Source of the DNA: CAVRQM01 sp963732775
Lineage (GTDB): Bacteria > Pseudomonadota > Alphaproteobacteria > Acetobacterales > Acetobacteraceae
Reading direction: 5' to 3'
DNA length: 64,000 nucleotides
Assembly: GCA_963732775.1 (NCBI GenBank)
Contig: CAVTAR010000001.1
Location: 1,054,001-1,118,000, forward strand
The position numbers were made by a program, and so were the translations under genes. Shown here piece after piece: positions 33,289 through 43,500 of this stretch (position 1 is the stretch's first letter; each line of letters opens with the position of its first letter). Below the pieces are notes generated by a model. The model had not been told where the DNA came from. It ran no database searches and saw only the letters and a list, made by a program, of their open reading frames with translations.

Positions 33289-34901
33289 TGCGCGTGGCGG
33301 CCGCCGGGGCAAACGGCGGCCGCGGCGTGCGCGCCGCCAGACCCGCCGCCATGCCGCGCGCCATGCCACCCGCCCTGCTGGTCGCCGCCGCCGGCGCGGC
33401 CTCCACCCTGGTGTTGCTGCCGCTGGTCTTCACCGTCGTGCAGGCGACGCAGGTGAGCCTCTCGGAGGCGGCCGACCTGCTGTTCCGGCCGCTGGTGGGC
33501 CGGCTGCTCGGCAACACGCTGGGGCTGGTCGCCGCCACCACGGTCGCATCGGCGCTGGTCGGCACCGCCGCCGCCTGGGCGGTGGAGCGCACGACGCTGC
33601 CGGGCCGACGCCTCTGGGCCGTGCTGGCGGCCGCTCCGCTCGCCGTCCCGCCGTTCATCTCCTCCTACGCCTGGGTGTCGCTGAGCGACGCGTTCCAGGA
33701 CTTCCTCGGCGCCTGGCTGGTCGTGACCTGCGCCTACTACCCGCTGGTCTATCTGCCGGTCGCGGCGGCGTTGCGCGGGCTCGACCCGGCGCTGGAGGAG
33801 ACGGCGCGCTCGCTCGGCCTCGGCCCCTGGCGCTGCTTCCGGCGCGTGGTGCTGCCGCAGCTCCGCCCGGCGCTGCTGGGCGGGATGCTGCTGGTGGCGC
33901 TCAACACCCTCACCGAGTTCGGCGCCTTCGCGCTGCTGCGCTACCGCACCTTCACCACCGAGCTGTACGCGCAGTACCGCACCGGGCTTGACGGCCCGGA
34001 CTCCTCGCTGCTCGCCGTGGTGCTGGTCGGGTTGTGCCTCGTGTGCCTGGTGGGCGAGGCGCGGGTACGCGGCCGGGCGCGCTACGCCCGCATCGGCCGC
34101 GGCGCCCGGCGCGGTCCGTCCGCGGTCCGTCTCGGGGCCGCGCGATGGCTGGTGGGTGCTGCGTTCGCGGTGCTGGTGGCGGTCACGCTGGGGGTGCCCC
34201 TCGGCATGATCGGGTTCTGGCTGCTGCGCCACGCCCACGCCGCGACCTCGCCGGTCGCGCCGTCGGTGCCGCTGCTGCTCCGCGCCACCGCCGCCTCGGT
34301 CGGCTTCGGCGCGGCCGGGGCGGCGGCGTCCCTCGCGCTGGCGTTGCCGCTCGGCTATCTCGCGACGCGCTATCGCGGCCGCTGGATCACCGCGCTCGAG
34401 CGCACCGCCTATCTCGCGCAGGGAGTTCCGGGCATCGTCGTGGCGCTGGCGCTGATCTCGCTCACCGTGCAAGTCCTGCGGCCGCTGTACCAGAGCGCGG
34501 CGCTGCTGGTGCTGACCTATGCCATCCTGTTCCTGCCACTGGCCCTGGTCAGCGTGCGCGCGGCGGTCGCGCAGGTGCAGCGTGCGCTGGAGGAGGCCGG
34601 GCGTTCGCTCGGGCTCGGCTGGGTCGGGGTCGCGCGGCGGGTGCTGCTGCCGCTGGCCGGTCCCGGCCTGGGCGCGGCGGCGGCGATGGTGTTCATCGCC
34701 GTCGTGACGGAGCTGACCGCGACGCTGCTGCTGTCGCCGACCGGAACCCGCACGCTGGCCACCCAGGTCTGGACCGACACCGCCTCGCTCGCGTTCGCCG
34801 CGGCGGCCCCGTTCGCGGCGACCATGCTGCTGATCTCGCTTGCCGCCACCTGGCTGCTGGCGCGCCGGTTCGGCGCTGCCGCCTTCGCGCCCCTCGGCTG
34901 A
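33288..34901 (+). CDS. Ferric-iron ABC transporter permease (two-domain)
   Basis: 537-aa permease with about 12 membrane segments in two homologous halves. Each half has the EAA coupling loop: ALEETARSLGLGPWRCFRRV (first) and ALEEAGRSLGLGWVGVARRV (second). This doubled layout is typical of FbpB/AfuB. Start at 33288 overlaps the binding-protein TGA by one base. Confidence 0.92.
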   Translation: MRVAAAGANGGRGVRAARPAAMPRAMPPALLVAAAGAASTLVLLPLVFTVVQATQVSLSEAADLLFRPLVGRLLGNTLGLVAATTVASALVGTAAAWAVERTTLPGRRLWAVLAAAPLAVPPFISSYAWVSLSDAFQDFLGAWLVVTCAYYPLVYLPVAAALRGLDPALEETARSLGLGPWRCFRRVVLPQLRPALLGGMLLVALNTLTEFGAFALLRYRTFTTELYAQYRTGLDGPDSSLLAVVLVGLCLVCLVGEARVRGRARYARIGRGARRGPSAVRLGAARWLVGAAFAVLVAVTLGVPLGMIGFWLLRHAHAATSPVAPSVPLLLRATAASVGFGAAGAAASLALALPLGYLATRYRGRWITALERTAYLAQGVPGIVVALALISLTVQVLRPLYQSAALLVLTYAILFLPLALVSVRAAVAQVQRALEEAGRSLGLGWVGVARRVLLPLAGPGLGAAAAMVFIAVVTELTATLLLSPTGTRTLATQVWTDTASLAFAAAAPFAATMLLISLAATWLLARRFGAAAFAPLG

Positions 34902-34903
34902 GC

Positions 34904-35968
34904 ATGGCCGAACTGCGCATTGCGGCGCTGGCGAAGGCCTTCGGCGACTGCGCGGTGCTGCGCGGCGTCGCGCTCGAGGTGCCGACCGGCGAGCTGGTGG
35001 CAATCCTGGGCGCGTCGGGCAGCGGCAAGACCACGCTGCTGCGCCTGCTGTGCGGGTTCGAGCGGGCCGATGCCGGCAGCATCGACATCGACCGGCGGCG
35101 GGTCACCGGCCCCGGCCTGCATGTGGCGGCGGAGCGCCGGCACGTAGGCTACGTGGCCCAGGAGGGCGCGCTGTTCCCGCACCTCTTGGTCGGCGACAAC
35201 GTGCTGTTCGGCCTGCCAGCGGCGCGGCGGCGCGAGCCGGACCGGGCCGGCCCGTGGCTGGAACTGGTCGGGCTGCCGGCAGCCTATGCGCGCCGGCCGC
35301 CGCAGGAGCTGTCCGGCGGCGAGCAGCAGCGGGTGGCGCTCGCGCGCGCGCTGGCGCCCGGGCCTCGCCTGGTGCTGCTCGACGAGCCGTTCTCGGCGCT
35401 CGACGCGGCGGCCCGGGTGGAGACGCGGCGTGCCGTGGTGGGCGCGCTCAAGGCAGCCGGTGCCACCGCCTTGCTGGTGACGCACGACCAGGCCGAGGCG
35501 CTGTCCACCGGCCAGCGCGTCGCGGTGCTGCGCGACGGGACGCTGGTGCAGGTGGCGACGCCCGAGGCGCTGTACCGCCGGCCGCTGGATGCGGCGCTGG
35601 CGCAGTTCGTGGGCGAGGCGGTGCTGCTGGACGGCGTCGTGTCCGGCTCCGAGGTGGCCTGTGCGCTGGGACGCCTGCCGCTCGCCGCCGCGGCGCCGGC
35701 CGGGGACGCCGAGGTGCTGGTGCGGCCGGAGCAGGTGCGGCTGCTCCGTGATCCGCTCTCCGGCATCCCGTGCGGTCGCGTGCTCGACGTCGTCTACTAC
35801 GGCCACGACGCGAGCGTGACGCTGGCGCTGGACGGGGCGGGGGAACACGTGGCCGCGCGGATCTCGGGCCACGTCGCGCCGCGCCCGGGCGAGACGGTAG
35901 GACTCAGCGTCGAGGGACCGGTGATGGCGTATCGTCGCCAGGCTGGCGGAGCCGCTGGCCGGCGCTGA
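34904..35968 (+). CDS. Ferric-iron ABC transporter ATPase
   Basis: 354-aa ATPase with a C-terminal regulatory TOBE-type domain. Walker A is LGASGSGKTTLLRLLCGFER, the Q-loop VAQEGALFPHLLVGDNVLFG, signature LSGGEQQRVALARAL, and Walker B LVLLDEPFSALD. The tail has VLVRPEQVRLL and VVYYGHDASVTLAL, as in FbpC. Starts 2 bp after the permease stop. Confidence 0.92.
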   Translation: MAELRIAALAKAFGDCAVLRGVALEVPTGELVAILGASGSGKTTLLRLLCGFERADAGSIDIDRRRVTGPGLHVAAERRHVGYVAQEGALFPHLLVGDNVLFGLPAARRREPDRAGPWLELVGLPAAYARRPPQELSGGEQQRVALARALAPGPRLVLLDEPFSALDAAARVETRRAVVGALKAAGATALLVTHDQAEALSTGQRVAVLRDGTLVQVATPEALYRRPLDAALAQFVGEAVLLDGVVSGSEVACALGRLPLAAAAPAGDAEVLVRPEQVRLLRDPLSGIPCGRVLDVVYYGHDASVTLALDGAGEHVAARISGHVAPRPGETVGLSVEGPVMAYRRQAGGAAGRR

Positions 35969-35995
35969 AGAGGCCCGTCTGCAACGGCGGGCTCT
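35969..35995. terminator. Candidate bidirectional hairpin between converging genes
   Basis: AGAG-CCCG (35969-35977, one bulged G) can pair with CGGG-CTCT (35988-35995) around a 10-nt loop. It sits in the gap between the ATPase stop and the MFS stop. There is no T-run, so the call is weak. Confidence 0.3.
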
Positions 35996-37221
35996 CACAT
36001 GCTCCCGGATGCGATGGCCTGGCGGGGCCTCGCCCAGCCCGCGGCGGCGACGATGGCCAGCACGGCCACCGGCAGGCCGGCCAGCGCCAGCCGCAGGCCG
36101 ATGTGGTCGGCGAGCGCCCCGATCGCGGGCGGCCCGAGCAGGAAGCCGGTATAGCCGACCGTGGCCGCGTGCGAGACGCCGATGCCCGGCGCCTCGGGGC
36201 GGGCGCGGGCGGCGGTGCTGAACAGGATCGGGATGATGTTCGACAGGCCGAGCCCCACCAGCGCGAACCCGATCGCGCTCGGCATCGGCGCGGCACCGGC
36301 CAGCGCGACCGTGAGCCCCAGCGCCGCGAGCCCCGCGCCGAGGCGCAGCGTGAGGGCGGCCCCGAGCCGCCGCACCACGCGGTCGCCGAGCAGGCGGCCG
36401 ACCACCATGGCCACCGAGAACCCGCCATAGACCGCCGAGCCCGCCGCGAGCGAGGCCCCGGCGACCGTGACCAGGAACACGCCCGACCAGTCGGCGACCG
36501 CGCCCTCCACCAGCATGGCGATGAAGGTGAGCGCGCTGATGCCGGGCAGCGTGCCGCCCCGTGTGGTCGCGCGTGGCTGGTCCGGGTGGGCGGGGGCGGG
36601 TACGGGGGCAAATACGGGGGCGGGGGCCTGGACCGGCAGCCCGATCAGGACGGCGGCCCCGACCAGCGCCAGCACGGCGGCGCCGACGCCGGCAAGGCTC
36701 GCCCCGGGCCCGACGGCGAGTGCTGCGAGCAGGCTGATGGCGAGCGCGCCGGCGAACCCGCCCAGGCTGAAGGCGGCGTGGAACGACGACATGATCGCGC
36801 TGCCCCAAGCACGCTCGACCAGCGAGGCGTGGGCGTTCATCGACACGTCCATGGTGCCGTTGACGGCCCCGAGCGCGAGCCCGGCCGCGACCAGCGAGGC
36901 CACGCTCCAGGCCTGCCCCGGCAGCAGCAGAGCCGCCGCGAACCCGAGCCCGCTGGCGGCGGCGAGACGGTGGGTCGCCACCCGCACGCCGAGCCGGCCG
37001 GCCAACGGCATGGCCACCATCGCGCCCGCCGCGACGGCCAGCAGGGCTACGCCCAATGCCGTGTCCGAGAGCGCGAGGCCCTGCTTCAGGCGCGGGATGG
37101 TGGCGGCCCAGGCGCCGATGCCGCTGCCGTTGGCCAGGAACAGCAGGACGGTCGCGAGCCGGGCATGCAGCCGGGAGGCCGTGGCTGGTTCGGTGCGGAT
37201 CAGCCGGCGCCGGTCGGTCAT
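35995..37221 (-). CDS. MFS transporter
   Basis: 408-aa membrane protein with about 12 hydrophobic segments. Segment one is LATVLLFLANGSGIGAWAAT, and PRLKQGLALSDTALG follows; GAVNGTMDVSMNAHASLVER and SSFHAAFSLGGFAGALA resemble the YbjJ/fucose-permease-like group. An alternating Pro-Ala-Val loop (APAPVFAPVPAPAHPDQ) joins the halves. Start ATG at 37221; converges with the iron ATPase gene. Substrate unknown. Confidence 0.88.
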   Translation of the reverse strand: MTDRRRLIRTEPATASRLHARLATVLLFLANGSGIGAWAATIPRLKQGLALSDTALGVALLAVAAGAMVAMPLAGRLGVRVATHRLAAASGLGFAAALLLPGQAWSVASLVAAGLALGAVNGTMDVSMNAHASLVERAWGSAIMSSFHAAFSLGGFAGALAISLLAALAVGPGASLAGVGAAVLALVGAAVLIGLPVQAPAPVFAPVPAPAHPDQPRATTRGGTLPGISALTFIAMLVEGAVADWSGVFLVTVAGASLAAGSAVYGGFSVAMVVGRLLGDRVVRRLGAALTLRLGAGLAALGLTVALAGAAPMPSAIGFALVGLGLSNIIPILFSTAARARPEAPGIGVSHAATVGYTGFLLGPPAIGALADHIGLRLALAGLPVAVLAIVAAAGWARPRQAIASGSM

Positions 37222-37588
37222 CGTCGGAGGCCCGCCTTCAGGTGAGGAGCCCGCAGCCCTACGCCGGGCGTCGCTGCACGCCAAGCGCCGGCTGCCCGCA
37301 AGCGTCGCCTCGGGCCAGGCGTGACATCGGGCGGCGAGGGCGACCTGCGCCGGCGATCCCGTCCCGTCGGCCACCGCGTCCGCCCACCGCCTCGGCTCGC
37401 CTCGGCGGGGCGAACCGTGACGATACGGTGAAGTGCCAATAGACATTTCTTTGCTTTAACGATGCCCGGCGTATGAATACCAAAGTGTTCACAAGGGCGT
37501 GTGCGTTTTAACGTTGGTGAAGCTATCGTTTAACGCCGCCGATATCGCCATGGGTTATTGGAGAACATCGGCAGCAGGATGCATGAAG
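37222..37588. promoter_or_regulatory. Divergent promoter region with TTTAACG repeats
   Basis: 367 bp between the MFS gene and the first giant repeat protein, without a convincing gene. It is less GC-rich from 37430 onward. Three direct copies of TTTAACG lie at 37455-37461, 37507-37513 and 37529-37535, with spacings of 52 and 22 bp. They could be regulator sites for the repeat-protein gene. Confidence 0.5.
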
Positions 37589-40500
37589 ATGGGTCAGACC
37601 ATAGGAACGCGTGGCCGCACGCCTGTGAAGTTGGTGGCGGCATCGCAGAATCCCCTCACGATTACTTCCACGGGCGCCATCACGGCGACCGGAAGCTATG
37701 CAGTGTACGGGGCCCGCGCCCAGCGTTGGTCAGTAACGAACGACGGAACGCTGACCGCGACGCTGCTCGGCATCACGCTGGCGGCTGGCGGGACGGTGGT
37801 GAACGACGCCACCGGCCTGATCGCCGGCGGCACCGCCGGCGTGCTAATCAACGGTGCGGGCGAGACGGTCGCCAATGACGGCACGATCCTGGGCACCGGC
37901 ACGGCGGGCTATGGCGTCGGCCTGCTGTCCGGCGGCGCGCTGCTGAACGGCAAGGCGGCGTCGAGCGCCACCATCAGCGGGACTAATGCCGGGGTGCAGG
38001 TCGGCCAGGGCGGTGCCGGCACCATCGACAACAGCGGCACTATTGCCGCGACCAACACCAAGACCGGCATCGGCGTGCTGATGCGCGGCGGCGGCAGCGT
38101 GCGAAACGTTGGCGCCAACGCCTCGATCTCCGGGGCGGCCGACGGCGTGTGGTTCCGCGGCGTGAGCGGCGTCAGCAGCATCACCAACCTGTCCACCATC
38201 AGCAGCGCGGCCGGCTATGGCGTCTACGGCGCCGGCAATGCCACGGTCGTCAACGGCAGCACCACCGCCACGGGCGCGCTGATCCACGGCCAGGCGCAGG
38301 GGGTCCACCTGCTGGCGCTCGGCGGCGCCAATAACCTCGTCACGAACTTCGGCACCATCCTGGCCGACGGCACCGGCCCCAGCAACGGCAACGGCGTCGG
38401 CACCATGGTCGACGGCGTCGACCTGCAGGTGGGCGGCACCGTGGTGAACGGGGCAGTGAACGACACCACGGCGCTGATCAAGGGCACCGTGAACGGGGTG
38501 TTCATCCAAAGCGGCGCCGGGGTGGTGAGGAACTTCGGTACCATCGTCGCCACCCTGCCGTGGGACCCGAACTTCGTCTGGCCGCCGCAGGTGTTCCCGC
38601 CGCCGCCGCACGACCCGCCGGGCAGCTATGGCATCGACGTGTCCTCGGGCGGCACCATCGTGAACGGCTCGGAGGCCGACCGCTCGGCTTATGCCTACGG
38701 CTCGTTCGTCGGTGCGATGGTCCACGGCGACCGTGGAACCATCAACAATTTCGGCACCATCGTGGGCGGCGAGGCCGGCATCTACACCTGGAAAGCCGGC
38801 ACCGTCACCAACGGCTCGGAAACCGACCGGACGGCGCTGATCTCGGGTGGCTGGTTCGGCACCTGGAACAGCTATCCCGACGAGACGGTGATCAACTACG
38901 CGACCATCACGAGCTGGCGCAACTGCGGCGTCGGCCTCGCCGCCGGCGGCCACCCGGGCGCGGTGGGCACGCTGATCAACGGCAGCGTCACCGACACGCA
39001 GGCGCTGATCACCGGCCAGCTCCACGGTGTCACGACCGTCAACCAGGCGATCGTCGTCAACTACGGCACGATGATCGGTATCACCGGCGTCGGCTGCTAC
39101 GTCACCGCCAGCGGCCAGCTCACCAATGGCTCCGTCCTCGACCAGACCGCCCTGATCCACGGCCAGTTCATCGGCGCCAGCGTGCGCGGCGGCTTCACCA
39201 CGCTGACCAACGACGCGACCATCAGCGGCGTGGGCGCGGGCGTCTCGTTCGCGGTGGGCGGCGTGCTGCTGAACGGCGCGAGCAACGTGTCCGGCGCGCT
39301 GATCACCGCCGGCACCGGCTCCGGCGTCGACATCCGCAATGGCGGCACGGTCCTCAACGACACGACAATCGCCAGCACCAGCGGCTACGGCGTGCTGATC
39401 GCCAACGGCGGCTCGGTCGCCAACGGCACGACCAGCCTGCGCGGCGCCAGCATCAGCGGCACCGAGGGCGTCGGCGTGTTCGGCGGCGCGGGCACCGTCG
39501 TCAACGACGGCACGATCGCCGCGAGCATGCTGAACGGGGTCGAGCTCGCCGCCGGCGGCCTGGTCGTCAACGGCGAGAACGGGATCTCCAGCGCGCTCAT
39601 CTCCGGCGGGCTGCGTGGCGTGTTCTCGCACTCCGCGGCGGGCGGCACCGTGATCAATGCCGGCACGATCACCGGCAGCGGCTTCGGCGTCTACCTGCAG
39701 CAGGGCGGCGGCACGGTGCGCAACGGCAGTCCTGGCCAGGGCGCAGCCCTGATCGTCGGCGGCAGCGGTGTGGTGATCCAGGGCGGCGGCAGCCTCGGCA
39801 ACTACGGCACGATCATCGGCACCAGCGGCACCGGCGTCTACCTCACGTCGCCCAGCGGCAACACGCTCACCAACGGTACGGCGAGCGCTGCCGGCGCCTC
39901 GATCATCAGCGGCCGGACGACCGGCGTGCTGGCCCGCGGCGGCGTGGCCGTGATCGAGAACTACGGCTCGATCGGCGGCGGCGCCGGCGGCGTGCTGCTG
40001 CTGAACGGCGGCAACGTCGTCAACGGCGCCGGCACCGCGAGCACCGCGGCGATCAGCGGCGGCAGCTACGGCATCGGCGCGCAGGGCGGCTGGGCGGTGA
40101 CGGTGGTCAACGCCGGCAGCGTGAGCGCCAGCAGCCCGACCGGCTTCGGGGTGACGCTGGGCGGCAGCGGCACCGTCGACAACGGCCTGGGAGGCGCGTC
40201 CGGCGCCAGCATCTACGGCGCGGCCGGTGGCGTCGCCATCACCGGCCAGTACGGGACGGTCGCCAACGACGCGGTCATCACCGGCGGCTCGAGCGGCAGC
40301 TCGGGCGTGCTGCTGTCCAATGGCGGCCTCGTGGTGAACGGCGCCGGCAGCGCCGCGGCCCAGATCACCGGCCGCGCCGACGGCGTGCAGATCCGCGGCA
40401 AGACCGGCAGCGTGGCCAACTACGGCACGATCCGCGCGCTCGCCACCGGCAGTGCCGGCGTCTACATGTCCAACGGCGGCAACGTGACGAACGGCGTCCC

Positions 40501-43500
40501 GGGCGCCACAGGCGCAAGCATCTCCGGCTCGGGCGACGGCGTGGACCTGGGCCATGGCGGCAACGTCGCCAACTACGGCTCGATTGGCGGCGCCACCGGC
40601 AACGGCGTGTTCCTGATGAGCGGGGGCACGCTGACCAACGGCGGCGCCAACAGCGCGGGCGCCGGGATCTATGGCGGCACCTATGGCCTCTACGGCCGCG
40701 GCGGCTACACCGTCGCCAGCAACGACGGCGCGATCCAGGGAGGCGTCGCCGGCATCGTGATGAAGGGCGGCGGCGCGGTCGTGAACGGCGCCCCGGGGCT
40801 GACCTCGGCCAGCATCGCCGGGGTGGCCGGCGCTGGCGTGCAGATCACCGGCGGCAACGGCTCGGTCGCCAACTATGGCCTCATCCAGGGTGCCACGAGC
40901 GGCGTGCAGGTCTCGGGCGCGGGCACGGTCCTGAACGACGGGACGATCAGCGGCGCGGGCGGCGTCGGCGTCTACCTGCTGGCGGGCGGCAATGTCACCA
41001 ACGGCGATGCCGGCGATCGCGGCGCCCTGATTACGGGCGGCACGGCCGGCGTGCGCCTACGCGGCAACGGCGGCACCGTGAGCAACGCGGGGGCGATCCA
41101 GTCCGCCGGCATGGGCGTCTACCTCCAGGGCGGCGGCAGCGTCCTGAACGGCGCGCCCAGCATCACCGGCGCCTCGATCGGCGGCGGCAGCGGCGCCGGC
41201 GTGCTGATCCGGGGCGGCCTCGGCACGGTCGTCAACGATGCCACGATCAGCAGCGTCGCCGGCTATGCGGTCTCGCTCGTCAGCGGCGGCACGGTCCGCA
41301 ACGGCACGCCCTCGCTGGCCCAGGCGCTGCTCGCCGGTGCCGGCGGCGTCGGCGTCGGCGTCGGCGGCATGGTGATCAACGACGGTACGATCCTCGGCTC
41401 TTCGGTCGCGGGCGTGGATTTCGCGGGCGGCGGGTTGCTGGTCAACGGTGAGAACGGCCTCGCCTCGGCGCGCATCTCCGGCGTGGCGTACGGCGTCGCC
41501 TCGCAGGGCGCGGGCCTCGCGACGGTGGTCAACGCGGGCACCATCCTGGCCACCGGCGCGACCGGCTTCGGCATCGCGCTGGCCGGCGGCGGCACCGTGG
41601 ACAACGGCCTGGGCGGTGCGACGACTGCCACGGTCTCCGGCGCTGCCGGCGGCGTCTCGATCACCGGGACCTATGGCACGGTGCTGAACGACGGCACCAT
41701 CCTGGGCACCGGCACGACCAGCAGCGGCGTCGGCAGCGCCGGCGTGCTGCTGGTTGGCGGCGGCACCGTCGTGAACGGTGCCGGCAACCTCGGCGCCAAT
41801 ATCAGCGGCCGCGCCGAGGGCGTCCTGGTCCGCGGCAAGCCGGGCCTGGTGCAGAACTACGGCAGCATCCGCGCCACCGCCGACCTCGGCGCCGGGGTCT
41901 ACCTCGCCAACGGCGGCACCGTGGTCAACGGCGCGGGCCTCAACAACGGCGTCTCGATCACCGGCCGCGGCGACGGCGTCGACATCGCCCGCGGTGGTTC
42001 GGTGGTCAATCTCGCAGGCATCCGGGGCGGCACCGGCAACGGCGTCTATCTCATGGGTGGCGGCGCGGTCACCAACGGCGGCCTGCATGTCGGCTTCGCG
42101 CAAATCTACGGCGGCACCTACGGCGTCTATGCCAAGGGCACGACGGCCTCGGTGGCCAATTTCGCGGCGATCACCGGCGGCAGCTCCGGCGTCGTTCTGA
42201 AGAGCGGCGGCAGCGTCCAGAACGGCCTGTCCAACTGGTCGCGGGTGACCATCTCCGGCGCCTCGGGAGTCGGGATCGCGATCGCGGGGGCCGCCGGGAC
42301 GGTCGGCAATTTCGGCTCGATCCACGGCGGCACGGTCGCGGTCTACGAGCGCAAGGGCGGCACCCTGACCAACGCCTCCAGCGCCGTGATCGAGGCGGCG
42401 GTGGACGGCGTGCGCATCACCGGCGGCCCCGGCGGTCTGGCCAATGACGGCCTGATCCGCGGCGGCTCGGGCGGCGGCGTCTACCTGGCCAGCGGCCTGC
42501 TCCGCAACGGCTCGGCGGCCACCCAGAGTGCCAGCATCTACGGCGGCACCAACGGCGTGGACATGCTGGCAGGCGGCACGGTGCTGAACGACGCCAGCAT
42601 TGCGGGCGGCAGCGGCAGCGGCGTCTACCTGGGCAGCGGCGGCCAGGTGACGAACGGTGACGCGACGGCGACGGCGGCCACGATCTCGGGCGGTGGCGCG
42701 GGCGTCTGGGTGCGCGGCGGCGCCGGCAGTGTCAGCAACTCCGGGACCATCCAGGGCGGCACGCAGGCGGTCTACCTGCAAACGGGTGGCGTCATCGGCA
42801 ACGGCTCGCCGCTGCTGACGGCAGCGTTGCTGAGCGGCGGCACCTACGGCGTGAGCGTGCGGGGGCTGGCGGGCACCGTCGTGAACGATGGCACGATCCT
42901 GGGCGGGGTCGCCGGCGTCTATGCCCATGCCGGCGCCAGCCTAGTGAACGGCGCGCCCGGCGTGCTCGGCGCCCTGATCTCGGGGGGTGCATTCGGGGCC
43001 GACGTGCAGGGCGGCATCCCGGCCGTCATCAGCAACTACGGCACGATCTCGGCGACCTCGGCGAGCGGCGTCGGCGTCTACTCGAATGCCGGCGCCACGA
43101 TCACCAACGGCGCCGCCGGGGCGATCGGCGCGCTGATCAGCGGCGGTGCCGCGGGCATCAAGGCGGGCGGACCCAGCAACGGCGCCCGCTCGGTGGTCAA
43201 TTTCGGCACGCTGACGGGACGGATCGGCGTGGACTTCAGCGTCGGTGCCGCCCCGGCGACCATCGTCAACGCGGGCACCATCGTCGGTACCGGCGGCGCG
43301 GCGATCCTGCTGGGCAACGGCGCCGACCGGGTGGTGTTCGACCCGGGCTCGGTGTTCGTGGGAAAGGTCGCGGCCACCGGCGCGGCCGACGTGCTCGAAC
43401 TGGCAGGGGGGGCGGCCGGCACGGTGAGCGGACTCGGGTCGCAATTCACCGGCTTCGGCACGGTCGCGGTCGATGCCGGCGCTACCTGGCGACTGACCGG

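Noticed and set aside
37844..40555. A 900-codon open frame on the minus strand and a 960-codon one on the plus strand at 38560-41451
   Set aside because: Both are mirror or shifted readings of the regular repeat codons of the giant beta-helix gene.
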